From: an uncultured Phascolarctobacterium sp.
Lineage (GTDB): Bacteria > Bacillota > Negativicutes > Acidaminococcales > Acidaminococcaceae
DNA: 17,823 bases
Assembly: GCA_900551335.1 (NCBI GenBank)
Contig: URVO01000008.1
Location: 1 to 17,823 of the forward strand
Reading direction: 5' to 3'
Shown here: positions 9,001 to 15,069 of the stretch, piece after piece
Position numbering within the stretch: position 1 is the stretch's first letter
Layout: every line of letters starts with the position of its first letter
Program-made: the position numbers and the translations under genes
The notes under the pieces: model-generated
What the model was told of the DNA's origin: nothing
Database searches by the model: none
Seen by the model: only the letters and a program-made list of their open reading frames with translations

Positions 9001-10717
9001 CGGCAGCGCTGTCCTGAAAGTTCATCGCCATCGCCAGGCCGGTATAGAACGAGCCATCGTCCTTGCTGTCACCGCCCTGACCGTTATCCAGAATGCGCGG
9101 CGGCTTCACCACCATCGTGCCGATGCTTGTATCCACAGCCTTGGCAGTTACTGCCAGATTCTTCTCTGCCTTCAGCTTGCCATCTATATCCACCGTCGCC
9201 GTGCTGTCCGTATCTACATAAACAAAGCCGCCGGTAAAATACTTCAGCTTGTTGCTGTCACCCTGCTGCAGCTTCGGCTGAATCTCAACCTTAAAATTGT
9301 TGCTCGCCGTGCTGTTCGCTGCCACATTGATATTCTCGGACGCAGTGAGCTTGCCTGCATTGCCCACGCTAATCGTCGCTTCGGCGTCAGCAAAGCCAAA
9401 GGGCATATACAGCTGCTCGATAACATTATTCACCGTATCAAAATACTTGCCGCCCTTGCCAAAAACGCCTCTGTCCTCCAGCGTCGAGCCAATCGCATCT
9501 GCAAGCGCATCGTTGACCGTAATCTTATAGCCCATAGCGTCGGTAATCTCCTCCGCCGTTCTGTCAAGACCGTCGTAAATGCTCTTCAGATTCTTGCTGT
9601 CCAGACTGTTCACAGCGTTGGCCGTAACGGTAACATTGCGTCCCTTCAGCTCGCCGTCAACCTGTACGTCGGCCTTGGCGAAGGCCGCAATATCGAGAAT
9701 CTCGACCACATAGCGGTCGCTGTCATGCGTCGCATCCGCGCTCACCAGCACATCACCTGCAGCGTCCAGCTTAGCACCCTCGGCGATGTTCACCTTCGCC
9801 TCCACTGCATTTTGCAAGGTAACCGAATCTAAATGCGCTGCATTCTTCTTCGTCGCCGAGGCCTGCAGCTTGATGCTGCCATCGCCCTTAAGCGCAGCAT
9901 TATCCTTATCGTTCGGGTCAGCAATCACAACATTGCCGCTGCTGTCCACCGTTGCCGTCAGCCTGCCGTCCTTCACGGCCGCATCGCTGACCAGACCATT
10001 TGTATTCACCGTCGTATAAAAAAGCATGCCTGTACGCAGCTGCGGTGCAAAGCTCGAGCCATTGCCCTTCGCCACGTTGATATAAGCCGCACGCAGGTCG
10101 ATGCCGGTGGCAGTATTGAGCGTGCCGCTTACGTCGATAGTGCCCTTAGAGCTCAGCTCCCAATCCTGCTTCTTCAACGCTTCACTGGCAGCCTCCGCAT
10201 CCTTAAATTTGTTTTCTGCAGCCAGCACCGTCAGCGAACCGGCGTTAACCACGCCGTTCGCGCCCACAACCATGCCGTCCTTGCTCAAAAAGTACAGGTT
10301 GCCGCCGACCTTGTTATCACGGATGGCGTTTACCGTACCATTAATATCAATCCTGCTCGCCACCGTATTGACCAGGGTATTCAAGGCAGTGCTGTCCTTC
10401 TCCTGCCGAAAATACAGATTCGCCAGCTCCTGATTCCCCACCTTGAACTCCTGAAAACGGTTCAAGCCTACGTCGCCATGCACCGACTCTGCATAAATAT
10501 CTGCTCTGCCGGACTGCATAAGATTCTTGTCGCTATCCACACGCACAATGCTGCCGGCAGCGAACGCTTCACCACAAAAAAATGGCAGCACAACAAAGCC
10601 TGCTGCCAGCACTGAACTTAAAATTTTCAGTCTGTCAGCAGTCCTTGCCAAACTGCCCTGACTAGCCTCCGCACGCTTTTTCAACCCATAGCGTAACGCT
10701 TTTCTATATATGCCCAT
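1..10717 (-). CDS. Giant LktA-family filamentous adhesin, C-terminus cut by window edge
   Basis: This is a very large secreted surface protein resembling the leukotoxin LktA / filamentous haemagglutinin group. The frame starts at ATG 10717, nine bases after a strong AAAGGAG (10727-10733), and stays open for 3,572 codons to the left edge; I read it throughout and saw no stop. Residues 1-53 form an extended signal peptide: a basic stretch (MGIYRKALRYGLKKR), a hydrophobic core near 33-47, and a likely cut after AFA at 53. Residues about 55-190 match a two-partner-secretion/haemagglutination-activity domain (GLNRFQEFKV, then GNLYFLSKDGMVVGANGVVN and GSLTVLAA). The rest is a repetitive beta-helix type sequence (for example NIKVTADERRTADAQ, AIGGLAVGVNL). 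Several inserts interrupt it at about residues 816-925, 1207-1260, 1557-1656, 2366-2410 and 3190-3322. Cysteine is rare; I noted Cys48 in the signal peptide and Cys3071. No TpsB-type outer-membrane partner is in the window, so the export route is inferred. Family assignment is from recalled motifs; the exact ligand is unknown. Confidence 0.9.
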   Translation of the reverse strand, partial: MGIYRKALRYGLKKRAEASQGSLARTADRLKILSSVLAAGFVVLPFFCGEAFAAGSIVRVDSDKNLMQSGRADIYAESVHGDVGLNRFQEFKVGNQELANLYFRQEKDSTALNTLVNTVASRIDINGTVNAIRDNKVGGNLYFLSKDGMVVGANGVVNAGSLTVLAAENKFKDAEAASEALKKQDWELSSKGTIDVSGTLNTATGIDLRAAYINVAKGNGSSFAPQLRTGMLFYTTVNTNGLVSDAAVKDGRLTATVDSSGNVVIADPNDKDNAALKGDGSIKLQASATKKNAAHLDSVTLQNAVEAKVNIAEGAKLDAAGDVLVSADATHDSDRYVVEILDIAAFAKADVQVDGELKGRNVTVTANAVNSLDSKNLKSIYDGLDRTAEEITDAMGYKITVNDALADAIGSTLEDRGVFGKGGKYFDTVNNVIEQLYMPFGFADAEATISVGNAGKLTASENINVAANSTASNNFKVEIQPKLQQGDSNKLKYFTGGFVYVDTDSTATVDIDGKLKAEKNLAVTAKAVDTSIGTMVVKPPRILDNGQGGDSKDDGSFYTGLAMAMNFQDSAAVVNLGAADSAAKDKNNPLLKAGGALTVNAVNVNTLASTASITVKENTPINTAINISSTQGKAVINDNAALEGAQVQLNSKHTLNKLSVTADSSIGPELSGSTWVVNTPQAKHGLDVLRNFLSGVNEGPKVSAAAGPNIKKDKKTWDQYFNFGMSFGLALVDNEARTNIAAGVPITATGGNLALTAAVSIADSQFATKNLLNAANRDEPLGVSAAIGVEDMQNTAEVNVAEDSGSELAARGNINITANVDNSYQRVNKLVDAVKSGWESFYDYWSKGKLEDDAADDAKAKVQQIETIVADILTIASKNSAESFVKDKQFAMKSKAAMEILTELTGSTELKNALENLLNASNYANMYVSASTDKPLMSKPDITTMITGTVSVQNLANNARVNIGAHKKLTAGADVALAASVTEQNALLAGKWQFIPDLVTNDAGQNGLGASVGVQNAANKSEVRVNNGVGISAGSGAIAMQTANDIINTSLVMGGARTSSLGITGMVNYVGGSSAAETLLDDDVSLSAAKKLRLAAANDTVLTAVTGDFGYSKDSSVGVSTSVIDYNVKTLAQLRNLEGTDSAGKGSITASALEVDAHTDGIINNFALAGVASKSSNVNKDAGGMSTSTSDGKGKEGVDKAEVKAEEKKDDSTSGGSDKKDDTNAGGSDKNDDKVQSTLRAGDSDKKDDTGAGGSDKKDDSKKLEESVIKVDAAGSVAWNYVKDETDASIDNVQIELLRPAGANKTTGVDIMAEDSSYIGAYSGAAALSKFGFAAEEGSSTKFQGMLSGAIAVNDVYKSTTSALRRAELNNADNVTNLAQNSGAQAAAGLAMGVELGKRAGSVDINLGGSGSANYVDSTVQAELTGNVMKDGALNVSNVAYDKDVQAGGGINFEFSRGNAAAGAAISISDVDNKISAVMNDNTIGTQDKLAGSISNLALSNLVQVGTATSIGVLVGSKAYFMGDVAIAVNMVDNDVQAQTGSNTIYAQSVANEARDGKLQVNEKQNQYIDVINSTADNGITVEKETGKFYKLAADGSKQYIVGEGASYVYEDNGEVADLYDANNKITYDEATGKLTDSHGRTLVFNSKRSFVDEKTRAGVDVTAAAAANILDLDASAALAQANGSQGVALGAEANEDGSLTYTSKTLTAENTGNVIVGSAIAVAAKVSEGSYGGSAAVATNINHIKNSFNAAASDNTIAASGKDGVKITAASDTLMVAVAAGAAASAGTDKVSVDVAGSGVDNTLNNNTLASLTGGNIKADNVEVTGNTKSLLVGVAGQLSAVITGQYGGAAGLTWAQSDLDNTTGAYVSKVKLTGYNGKNKLFKAEASNDGSIVTVGAGVSAALASGAATGAYAGSYGKNDTKAVVDGDSSIESEGSIEVSAADNSSINTASGSIEVAGSKDVAVTVGGAVANTQLGRHVQAQLNDTTLNLTNGKNINVLANDKSSTLNLALGGGVAIGGEMAGVAAQGSVAVLSADGVTQADFDNVQMTASGNDTAVSVKADSDNRLTNSADAVVIGGGALGAAVSVLTNSRDTVAQAKGGTWKTDAAVVQANSKTKVQHVTTGVSAAGGAEGAGALTASVQVNVLEDKTEASVQQVQGSVKSLTVNADRNTAIAAYNNGFALSGSMISGSVGAGVTTVDDKAGILAGLADSQLQRADKNADVKVTAKNKSSIETEISSNNVALSLGAAIGTSVEVVNLEAQTAALVANTQLGDSKNAFRNIDVTADNEVSNKFTNVVDSTASLAGVAVGVGVANINTQTTATVDGSKLYADNIKVTADERRTADAQLVGAAIGGLAVGVNLMYTNLGGELQDAYTYEVWNENKQSYDTYTTYTQATDGVDKQYVTDIQGIAGEGLTGTNAALKALPANSVAEVKLNKGSAAGKVGVNIKGSTLEAGQAVQATAHGTNNVNSDIRQAAVAGASVAVAGNRTRFREEQSVQLDNSVIKGSSVDISSLTEGDIKHYMGQGSFGLEAYSDTVSYITHSGANKLQINGSTITATDKTTLSANNKVQLENEGLAVNIQGVSAGRLVLESKDSLATGVELGKQTAGSVAGKSISITAENAGKVKDEIGAGVTVSVGSVHGSSAESRTLGAADVYVGDGSSLSADSVTLQAKTGRDSDYTTEAINHAISVSLGVDVTINRALTENAMQSKVYLGDISAGSRLADLRVQALNNNSSNAYVYSFGLGVIAGSGNNFARVEENSSVAISLDGGKGLSLQQLDVLAENAQNVTAKADGSASALLEVSPYTAKVTHDAKAQTSVTLKGELTAADSMSVQALRKENTNLKADALTNSLAGGGDASADNTSSSTTLVEASAAKLTSGSDMLLKADKNIRLNREDGYNEMLWGQGYSGLVGVNTAGVDNSITAATAVKLQDSSLQSKKGHVQLASQSKDDLLVNAYVYSLGMVDASETRVTNNISNDNRIELTNSNIKTSTAYKDITLAAADDLKLYTSAVAETPIGVLAGSNAVVKNALQRTNALGLYGAGELYSMNDINYYAGKHLDGSLGCLELDAQAINYNGNVIPVVLSPSLNNEVTQQNELLMQSGTSNSVRHTNIYADAGEELVFVHTGRDTSYGGDEEGGYVTEDTGSKHYNKLDKNSVDINGSMAAGMDNRINIVVGAAGDITLFDEDERKSLTNKTALSKEELQGKITVAGSDVLDAQGKPTGAHSGLTEETAATIKDSIKLGSVDYAQTLMNRYNEIMLLVSEYASDGDNSASYMGYKAEAERLLREMEKMGEVSEIDGKYVLNAHKMVDYVEIPELTASGGNITINTSVLKSSKATGSLSANGSPEINVTNNTNLMLRLQRINVDDGGGRLLYNNEQLTGSTSSDFNNNISKLNKKADAASGGFQSVKSETGVGGSIDIKGNYSGAPLDYKVVEDGQTFVGQYLPQADIIVSGDVYNKNGSIKITSKNNNITIAGASAQDSVSVLGASVALSAGGSITQTFTDGIVNIGVDPQAFYSKDYEKLKKDKKNNYGLYGANGTPYDGQGPDGGLIAGGVISINATDI
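6938..7099 (-). repeat. Tandem 11-residue Lys/Asp repeat inside the adhesin
   Basis: Five copies of a (D/E)K(K/N)DD core occur at 7099-7085, 7066-7052, 7033-7019, 6985-6971 and 6952-6938. Spacing is 33, 33, 48 and 33 bases; the 48-base step contains five extra residues (KVQST). The unit reads roughly T-x-A-G-G-S-D-K-K-D-D. The period of 33 bases is a multiple of three, so gain or loss of units would keep the reading frame. It is flanked upstream by a Lys/Glu-rich stretch (VDKAEVKAEEKK). It looks like a flexible, highly charged linker and not a beta-helix coil. Confidence 0.85.
10715..10717 (-). other. Start codon and ribosome site of the adhesin
   Basis: ATG at 10717-10715 follows AAAGGAG (complement of 10727-10733) with nine bases between. 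This is the best ribosome site in the window and fixes the start; the basic signal-peptide N-region begins at this codon. Confidence 0.85.
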
Positions 10718-10817
10718 GCTTATCCGCTCCTTTGTCACTAAAATTGCTGATTCTAGTTTATAAAGTAATGCCCTTCTCTAAGCTTTTTCCAAATAACATA
10801 AGCCATTTTTTCTTTTA

Positions 10818-10847
10818 ATTATACTACAAATGAAAGTATTTCTCCAA
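10818..10847 (-). promoter_or_regulatory. Probable sigma-70 promoter of the adhesin gene
   Basis: On the minus strand TTGGAG (10847-10842) is followed, after 18 bases, by a perfect TATAAT (10823-10818). It lies just downstream of the terminator of the permease gene and about 100 bases ahead of the adhesin ATG. The adhesin is therefore probably transcribed alone with a leader of about 95 nt. The -35 box matches the consensus in only three of six bases. Confidence 0.6.
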
Positions 10848-10887
10848 CACTTTTATCTGAACCTCACTGTTCTCTGCCTGAGCTGTA

Positions 10888-10942
10888 ATAAAAAAACAAA
10901 AACTCCCAAAGCATATCCTGAGCAGAATATACCTTAGGAGTT
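10888..10942 (-). terminator. Strong intrinsic terminator of the M20-permease operon
   Basis: Positions 10901-10942 fold on the minus strand into a 16-bp stem (outer AACTCC/GGAGTT, then ten further pairs including some G-U) with a ten-base loop. The stem is followed by a U tract, TTTTTGTTTTTTT (10900-10888). It begins 18 bases after the permease stop codon and separates that operon from the adhesin gene. Confidence 0.88.
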
Positions 10943-10959
10943 GAAGTACAATTTATTTT

Positions 10960-12363
10960 TTACACCGGACCAAGGTTAATCGCCGTCGCATAGGTCAGGA
11001 AGCAGAAGGCAACAATCCACCAGATACCAATCAGCGGCAGCACGAAGCGTGCCCATTTTTTATACGGCACATTCGCCATCGCCAGATACGACATCGTCGC
11101 ACCGGAGGCCGGCGTGATGCAGTTCGTGAAGGCATCGCCAAAGGTGAAGGCGAAAACAGCAGTCTGACGCGTTACGCCCACAATGTCGGCCAGTGGTGCC
11201 ATAATCGGCATGGAAATCGCTGCCTGACCGGAGCTGGAGGGAACCAGCAGGTTGAAGCAGTCCTGAATGATGAACATGCCGAAGGCGATAATGGAGGACG
11301 GGAACACGTCCAGCATGCCTGCCAGCGCATGGATAATCGTATCCATAACCTTCGCGTTCTCCAGCAGAATCGTTGCTGCCTTACACATTGCCACAGCCAG
11401 GCAGGGCAGCATCATGCCCTTGCAGCCGTCGAGGAAGGCATCGCAGATATCGTTCGGCTTCAGGCCGCAGATAACGCCGGAAAGCACGCCCATGATAATG
11501 AAGAGCGCAGAAATCTCGTTCATATAGAAGTCAAACTTCAGCACGCCGACGATAATACCGACGAAGTTCAGGCCGAGCAGCGCAAGGCAGATAGCCTGAC
11601 GCGTGGTCAGCTCGTCGGTCTCCTCAAGGTTCATCGTATCCGTCTTGGCTCTGTCGATTTCGTAAACAGGGCTGCTTTCCGGATTCTTCTTTACCTTATG
11701 CGCGTGATACATGACGTAGGCAATGTTAATCGCCAGCAGCACAAAGAAGATGCCCACGCGGTACGGCAGGCCGGAGAAAATCGGCACACCGGCAATGCCC
11801 TGGGCCACGCCGACGGAGAACGGCTGCGTGCAGCCTGCGCCATAGCCTGCGGCCACAGAGCAGAACAGCATACCGAGTGCTGTCAGCGAGTCAAAGCCCA
11901 GCGCCAGCGCCACGCTCACTACGAGCGGCGTAAATGCCAAGTATTCCTCGTTGCAGCCTGCCAGCGTAGAGAACGTTGCCAGCGTCGTCATAAGCACCGG
12001 AATCAGCAGAATGCTGTGGTTGCGCATCTTCTTTACCAGTGTGCTCAGGCCTGCCACGATAGCGCCCGTCTTTGCCAAAATGTTCAGCGAGCCGCCCACC
12101 ATGAAGAGGAAGGCGATAATCGTGATGCCGCCCTTGAAGCCCTTATTGATGGACGTAAAGAAATCCAAAAAGCCTGTCGGCTTTTGCGCAACATAATGGA
12201 AGGTTGCCGGGTCAACGACCATTTTGCCCGTATGCACATCCTTCACGCGCTCATACACGCCGGCAGGAATAACATAGCTGGCGATAGCACAGAAAATAAT
12301 AACGCAAACCAAAATTAAGATAGGACTGGGGGCCTTAAAGCCCTTCACCTGTTTTTCAGACAT
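10960..12363 (-). CDS. YfcC/DcuC-family membrane permease
   Basis: This 467-residue polytopic inner-membrane protein belongs to the YfcC group of the DcuC (C4-dicarboxylate anaerobic carrier) family. Hydrophobic segments run nearly the full length, starting at residues 15-35 and ending at about 440-462, with a polar cytoplasmic-type loop at about 222-255. Two family signatures are visible: GCNEEYLAFTP at 136-146, followed by GYGAGCTQPFSVGVAQGIAG at 173-192; and VPSSSGQA at 374-381, followed by GDAFTNCITP at 409-418. The start ATG 12363 has AGAGAGG (12377-12371) seven bases ahead. It lies 21 bases after the stop of the M20 peptidase gene, so the two are almost certainly co-transcribed. The pairing suggests uptake of the peptidase substrate, as AbgT does for AbgAB; this is inference, since YfcC members are annotated variously as dicarboxylate, amino-acid or peptide carriers. 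An outward export role cannot be excluded. Confidence 0.88.
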   Translation of the reverse strand: MSEKQVKGFKAPSPILILVCVIIFCAIASYVIPAGVYERVKDVHTGKMVVDPATFHYVAQKPTGFLDFFTSINKGFKGGITIIAFLFMVGGSLNILAKTGAIVAGLSTLVKKMRNHSILLIPVLMTTLATFSTLAGCNEEYLAFTPLVVSVALALGFDSLTALGMLFCSVAAGYGAGCTQPFSVGVAQGIAGVPIFSGLPYRVGIFFVLLAINIAYVMYHAHKVKKNPESSPVYEIDRAKTDTMNLEETDELTTRQAICLALLGLNFVGIIVGVLKFDFYMNEISALFIIMGVLSGVICGLKPNDICDAFLDGCKGMMLPCLAVAMCKAATILLENAKVMDTIIHALAGMLDVFPSSIIAFGMFIIQDCFNLLVPSSSGQAAISMPIMAPLADIVGVTRQTAVFAFTFGDAFTNCITPASGATMSYLAMANVPYKKWARFVLPLIGIWWIVAFCFLTYATAINLGPV

Positions 12364-12384
12364 CTAAACACCTCTCTGATTCAA

Positions 12385-13572
12385 TTATTTTGCATATTTA
12401 TCCGCGAAAGCCTGCACCTCCATAATGCAAGCCATCACAATGAGCCAACGCTCGTAGAAGCTGGAAACCAGCGCCTTCTCCTCACGCGTATGCGCACCGC
12501 TGCCCATAGCGCCCATGGAGCACAGCGTCGGTACGCCCACGCTGCCGAAGTACGCCGCATCCGACATGCCGCCGACATAGACAGGCTGCATAGCCTCATA
12601 GCCAAGCTTCGTCGCTACGCTGTTGACATAAGCCAGAAGGTCATGGTTCGCCTGCGTCTCCTCGAAGGCAGGCATCGGCGCCACAAACTCAACCTCGGTC
12701 GTTGTGCCTTCAATATAAGTCTGTGCGCACACCTCGCGGATTTTTTCCTTAATATAATCCATATGCTCCAGCTTTTTATAGCGCACATCCAGCTCTGCAT
12801 AGCAGTAATCAGGCACAGCGTTCGACACCATGCCGCCCTTGATAACGCCCACGCTGACCGTCAGGCCTTCATCAAAAATAGAAAGGTCCTGCAGCAGCGG
12901 CAGCTTCTTCGACATCTCGATAATCGCATTGCGGCCCTTCATATAATCATTGCCGGCATGCGCAGCCACGCCATGCACCGTGATATGGCAGTCCATACCG
13001 CCCTTACGGCCTACGGTAACGCAATTGTCCAAACGGCCACTCTCCATATTGAAGGCGCACAGGCTGCCCTTCGCCTCCTGCATCAGCAGCTCGTCAGTAA
13101 TGCCGTAGGCATGAGCAATTTCCTCATCGCCCACGATGACAGCCTTCACAGGTCTGTCCTTATAACCAAGCTGCTTCAGCGCTGCCATGATATAAACAAT
13201 CTGCGCAATGCCGTCCTTCATATCATGCACGCCGGGGCCGTGTGCAAAGCCTTTCTCGTCTATATAGAAGGGATTCTCCGGAAAGCTGTCGGAGGGGAAA
13301 ACAGTGTCGCAGTGGCCGCACAACAGCACCGGCTTACCCGGCATGTCCTTGTTCAGCTCTGCCACCAGCACAGGTACGCCGCCCTTGCTGTCGAGATAGT
13401 GACAAGCAATGCCCTCAGACTCAAATTTTTTGTACAGAAAATCCAAGACCTGTTCAATCTTCTCGAATTCACGAGAGTAGCCCTGCATATTCACAAGGGT
13501 TTCCCAGAGGGAAAGCATTTCCTGTCTGTTTTTATTTACAAAATTGCGTAATTCTTCTATTGGTGCCTGCAT
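12385..13572 (-). CDS. M20-family zinc metallopeptidase, glutamate carboxypeptidase-like
   Basis: This 395-residue enzyme has the full set of M20 active-site residues as far as they can be placed: His87 in GHCDTVFP, bridging Asp117 in GPGVHDMKDG, the base Glu150 and ligand Glu151 in VGDEEIAHAYG, Glu177 in FNMESG, and His361 in GSGAHTREE. The lid/dimerisation domain carries VAAHAG at 202-207. The order and spacing resemble CPG2-type glutamate carboxypeptidases, which remove a C-terminal amino acid from an N-acylated or peptide substrate using two zinc ions. There is no signal peptide, so it should act in the cytoplasm. ATG 13572 has GAGG five bases ahead. It is the first gene of an operon with the downstream permease, so import followed by hydrolysis is the natural reading. 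The substrate (acyl-amino acid, dipeptide or folate-like conjugate) cannot be told from sequence. Confidence 0.93.
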   Translation of the reverse strand: MQAPIEELRNFVNKNRQEMLSLWETLVNMQGYSREFEKIEQVLDFLYKKFESEGIACHYLDSKGGVPVLVAELNKDMPGKPVLLCGHCDTVFPSDSFPENPFYIDEKGFAHGPGVHDMKDGIAQIVYIMAALKQLGYKDRPVKAVIVGDEEIAHAYGITDELLMQEAKGSLCAFNMESGRLDNCVTVGRKGGMDCHITVHGVAAHAGNDYMKGRNAIIEMSKKLPLLQDLSIFDEGLTVSVGVIKGGMVSNAVPDYCYAELDVRYKKLEHMDYIKEKIREVCAQTYIEGTTTEVEFVAPMPAFEETQANHDLLAYVNSVATKLGYEAMQPVYVGGMSDAAYFGSVGVPTLCSMGAMGSGAHTREEKALVSSFYERWLIVMACIMEVQAFADKYAK

Positions 13573-13598
13573 AATAACCTCGCTTCATAAAAATTCAT

Positions 13599-13618
13599 CA
13601 CTTTACATCATTAAAGTG
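13599..13618. promoter_or_regulatory. Palindrome upstream of the M20-permease operon, candidate operator
   Basis: A perfect inverted repeat, CACTTTA (13599-13605), six bases, TAAAGTG (13612-13618), sits 26 bases ahead of the peptidase ATG. The arms are AT-rich and have no U tract after them, so this is not a terminator. Possible -35-like sequences nearby (TTGTCA or TTTACT on the minus strand) are not paired with a convincing -10, so the promoter itself could not be fixed. Confidence 0.4.
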
Positions 13619-13662
13619 GCAAAGTAAAAAGAGAATAATAATGACAATACCTTTTTATTCTA

Positions 13663-13716
13663 CTAAAGAAAATAGCTTCTGTCAATCAGCGTTTTGCATA
13701 ATTAAACAGAAGCTAT
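13663..13716 (-). terminator. Terminator of the D,D-carboxypeptidase gene
   Basis: A perfect 11-bp inverted repeat, ATAGCTTCTGT (13672-13682) and ACAGAAGCTAT (13706-13716), has a 23-base loop. On the minus strand it is followed by TTTCTTT, a modest U tract. It begins 15 bases after the stop codon at 13732. The long loop makes it weaker than the other terminators here. Confidence 0.7.
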
Positions 13717-13731
13717 GCGTTTTCAGCCTGC

Positions 13732-14970
13732 TTACTGCACTGTGCACAACAGCGTGCACAGCTTATCCTGAAAGCTTCTTGCTGCCACCTCGCTCAGTAT
13801 ACCCTCGTTCATAATGCTGAACGCCAGCAAATGACCGTTTGACGCATTCGTATAGCCAGCTAAGGCGTATACGCCGGTCATCGAGCCGGTTTTGGCATGT
13901 ACCCTGCCAGCGATATTCTTTTGGCGGATATCCAGCGTACCATCTACGCCGCCAACGGGCAGTGCCGGATAAAGCTGTTCATAAAGCGGCGGATGCTGAT
14001 AGGCATATTTAAGCACAGCAACCTCCAGCTCCGGCGAAAGATAATTATACACGGACAAACCGGAGCCATCTGCCACACGATAATTCTCCGGCTGCAGGCC
14101 AATCTGCGTAATAAAGCTGTTCACCTGCGCCTTGGCCTGCGCTGCAGTAGCATAGCGGATACCGTAGCTAGCCGCCAGATTATAGAACATCGCTTCGGCA
14201 TAAAGATTATCACTATCCTTGAGCATTTTTTGCAGCAGCTGCGGCATGCTGTGCGAGGTTTCGCAAATTAGCTGCACATCGGCAGGTGCTTCCCCATAGC
14301 CAACCAAAGGAGAAGCAGTGATATTATAGCTTTGCAGAACCTGCTGCAGGCCTAGCATGAACTTGTCCTGTCTGTTGTAAATCAATGGAGTCAGCACGGG
14401 ATTGTCATCGACATCATCCCAGCACCATCCCTGTCCCCATCGCGGCGTGCTGATCATGCTAGTGTCAGCAATAAGCTGGCCGGAAATGCTGCGAACGCCA
14501 AGCGCACGCAAGCCTTCGGCAAAGGCCACCATATCACTGCCGCCAAAGCAGGGGTCAAAGCCGCCGATGCAATACACATTGCCGTTTAGCGTACCATTAG
14601 TAATCGTACCGGAATAAGCAAGCTTCGTCGTAAATTTATAGCCCGGCCCCAGCCTTTCCAGCGCCGTAACCGCCGTCAGCAGCTTCAACGAAGAAGCCGG
14701 ACGCATCAGCTGACGCTCATTGTATTTGAAAATCGTTTCGCCGGTGGTCAGGTCGTAAACCATAACCCCAGCCTGCGTTCTTTGCAGCAGCTCATCAGCC
14801 ATCGCCTCATTCAGGCTGACATTCAGATTGCTCTGCCACGCCGACGCATCAGCTACCGCTGCCACAGCCTTGCCGGGAGTAGCAAGATTCGTTTCCGTAT
14901 GCACGACGAATGCACCAAGCAGCGCTGCCGCCAAAACACCGGCCAATATTTTTTTATACCCCATCTTCAT
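13732..14970 (-). CDS. dacB: D-alanyl-D-alanine carboxypeptidase/endopeptidase, S13 (PBP4/DacB) family
   Basis: This is a periplasmic penicillin-binding enzyme that trims or cuts peptidoglycan peptides. Counting from ATG 14970 (412 residues), the N-terminus is a signal peptide (MKMGYKK, then a hydrophobic run ending near 23). The SxxK motif is Ser93-Ser-Leu-Lys96, the second box is DGSGLSVYN (301-309), and KTG is at 360-362. Other S13 marks are GWCWDDVDDNPV near 181-192, SDNLYAEAMF near 253-262 and GGVDGTL at 340-346. It is shorter than E. coli PBP4 (about 477 residues), so the inserted domains are reduced. The frame can be extended to TTG 14973, but that codon abuts the AGGAG (14978-14974) and is unlikely. 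ATG 14970 has three bases of spacing and ATG 14964 has nine, so either may be used. It has its own promoter and terminator and is monocistronic. Carboxypeptidase versus endopeptidase activity is not decided by sequence. Confidence 0.92.
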   Translation of the reverse strand: MKMGYKKILAGVLAAALLGAFVVHTETNLATPGKAVAAVADASAWQSNLNVSLNEAMADELLQRTQAGVMVYDLTTGETIFKYNERQLMRPASSLKLLTAVTALERLGPGYKFTTKLAYSGTITNGTLNGNVYCIGGFDPCFGGSDMVAFAEGLRALGVRSISGQLIADTSMISTPRWGQGWCWDDVDDNPVLTPLIYNRQDKFMLGLQQVLQSYNITASPLVGYGEAPADVQLICETSHSMPQLLQKMLKDSDNLYAEAMFYNLAASYGIRYATAAQAKAQVNSFITQIGLQPENYRVADGSGLSVYNYLSPELEVAVLKYAYQHPPLYEQLYPALPVGGVDGTLDIRQKNIAGRVHAKTGSMTGVYALAGYTNASNGHLLAFSIMNEGILSEVAARSFQDKLCTLLCTVQ

Positions 14971-15031
14971 CAACTCCTAAAAATATCACCGAACATCACC
15001 AGTACAAGCTGGCATTAGTACAAAAAGCTAC

Positions 15032-15059
15032 ATTATATTCTACCACAAAGTGTAGTAAA
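15032..15059 (-). promoter_or_regulatory. Probable promoter of the D,D-carboxypeptidase gene
   Basis: On the minus strand TTTACT (15059-15054) is followed by 16 bases and a perfect TATAAT (15037-15032), about 60 bases before the start codon. It lies between the kinase terminator and the gene, which supports an independent transcription unit. Confidence 0.65.
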
Positions 15060-15069
15060 GAAAAAGTAA

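Noticed and set aside
776..10615. Many long plus-strand open frames opposite the adhesin (for example 1253-1819, 2645-3406, 5486-6250, 9833-10615)
   Set aside because: They share codon boundaries with the adhesin frame, have no ribosome sites or recognisable domains, and give Arg/His/Cys-rich nonsense typical of antisense shadows.
1..10717. Possibility that the adhesin is a broken gene
   Set aside because: The same frame is open and gives adhesin-like sequence at every point read from 10717 to 2; no stop or frame switch was found.
12490..13551. 353-codon plus-strand frame opposite the M20 peptidase
   Set aside because: The minus strand encodes a complete enzyme with all catalytic motifs; the plus frame is low-meaning antisense sequence rich in His, Arg and Leu.
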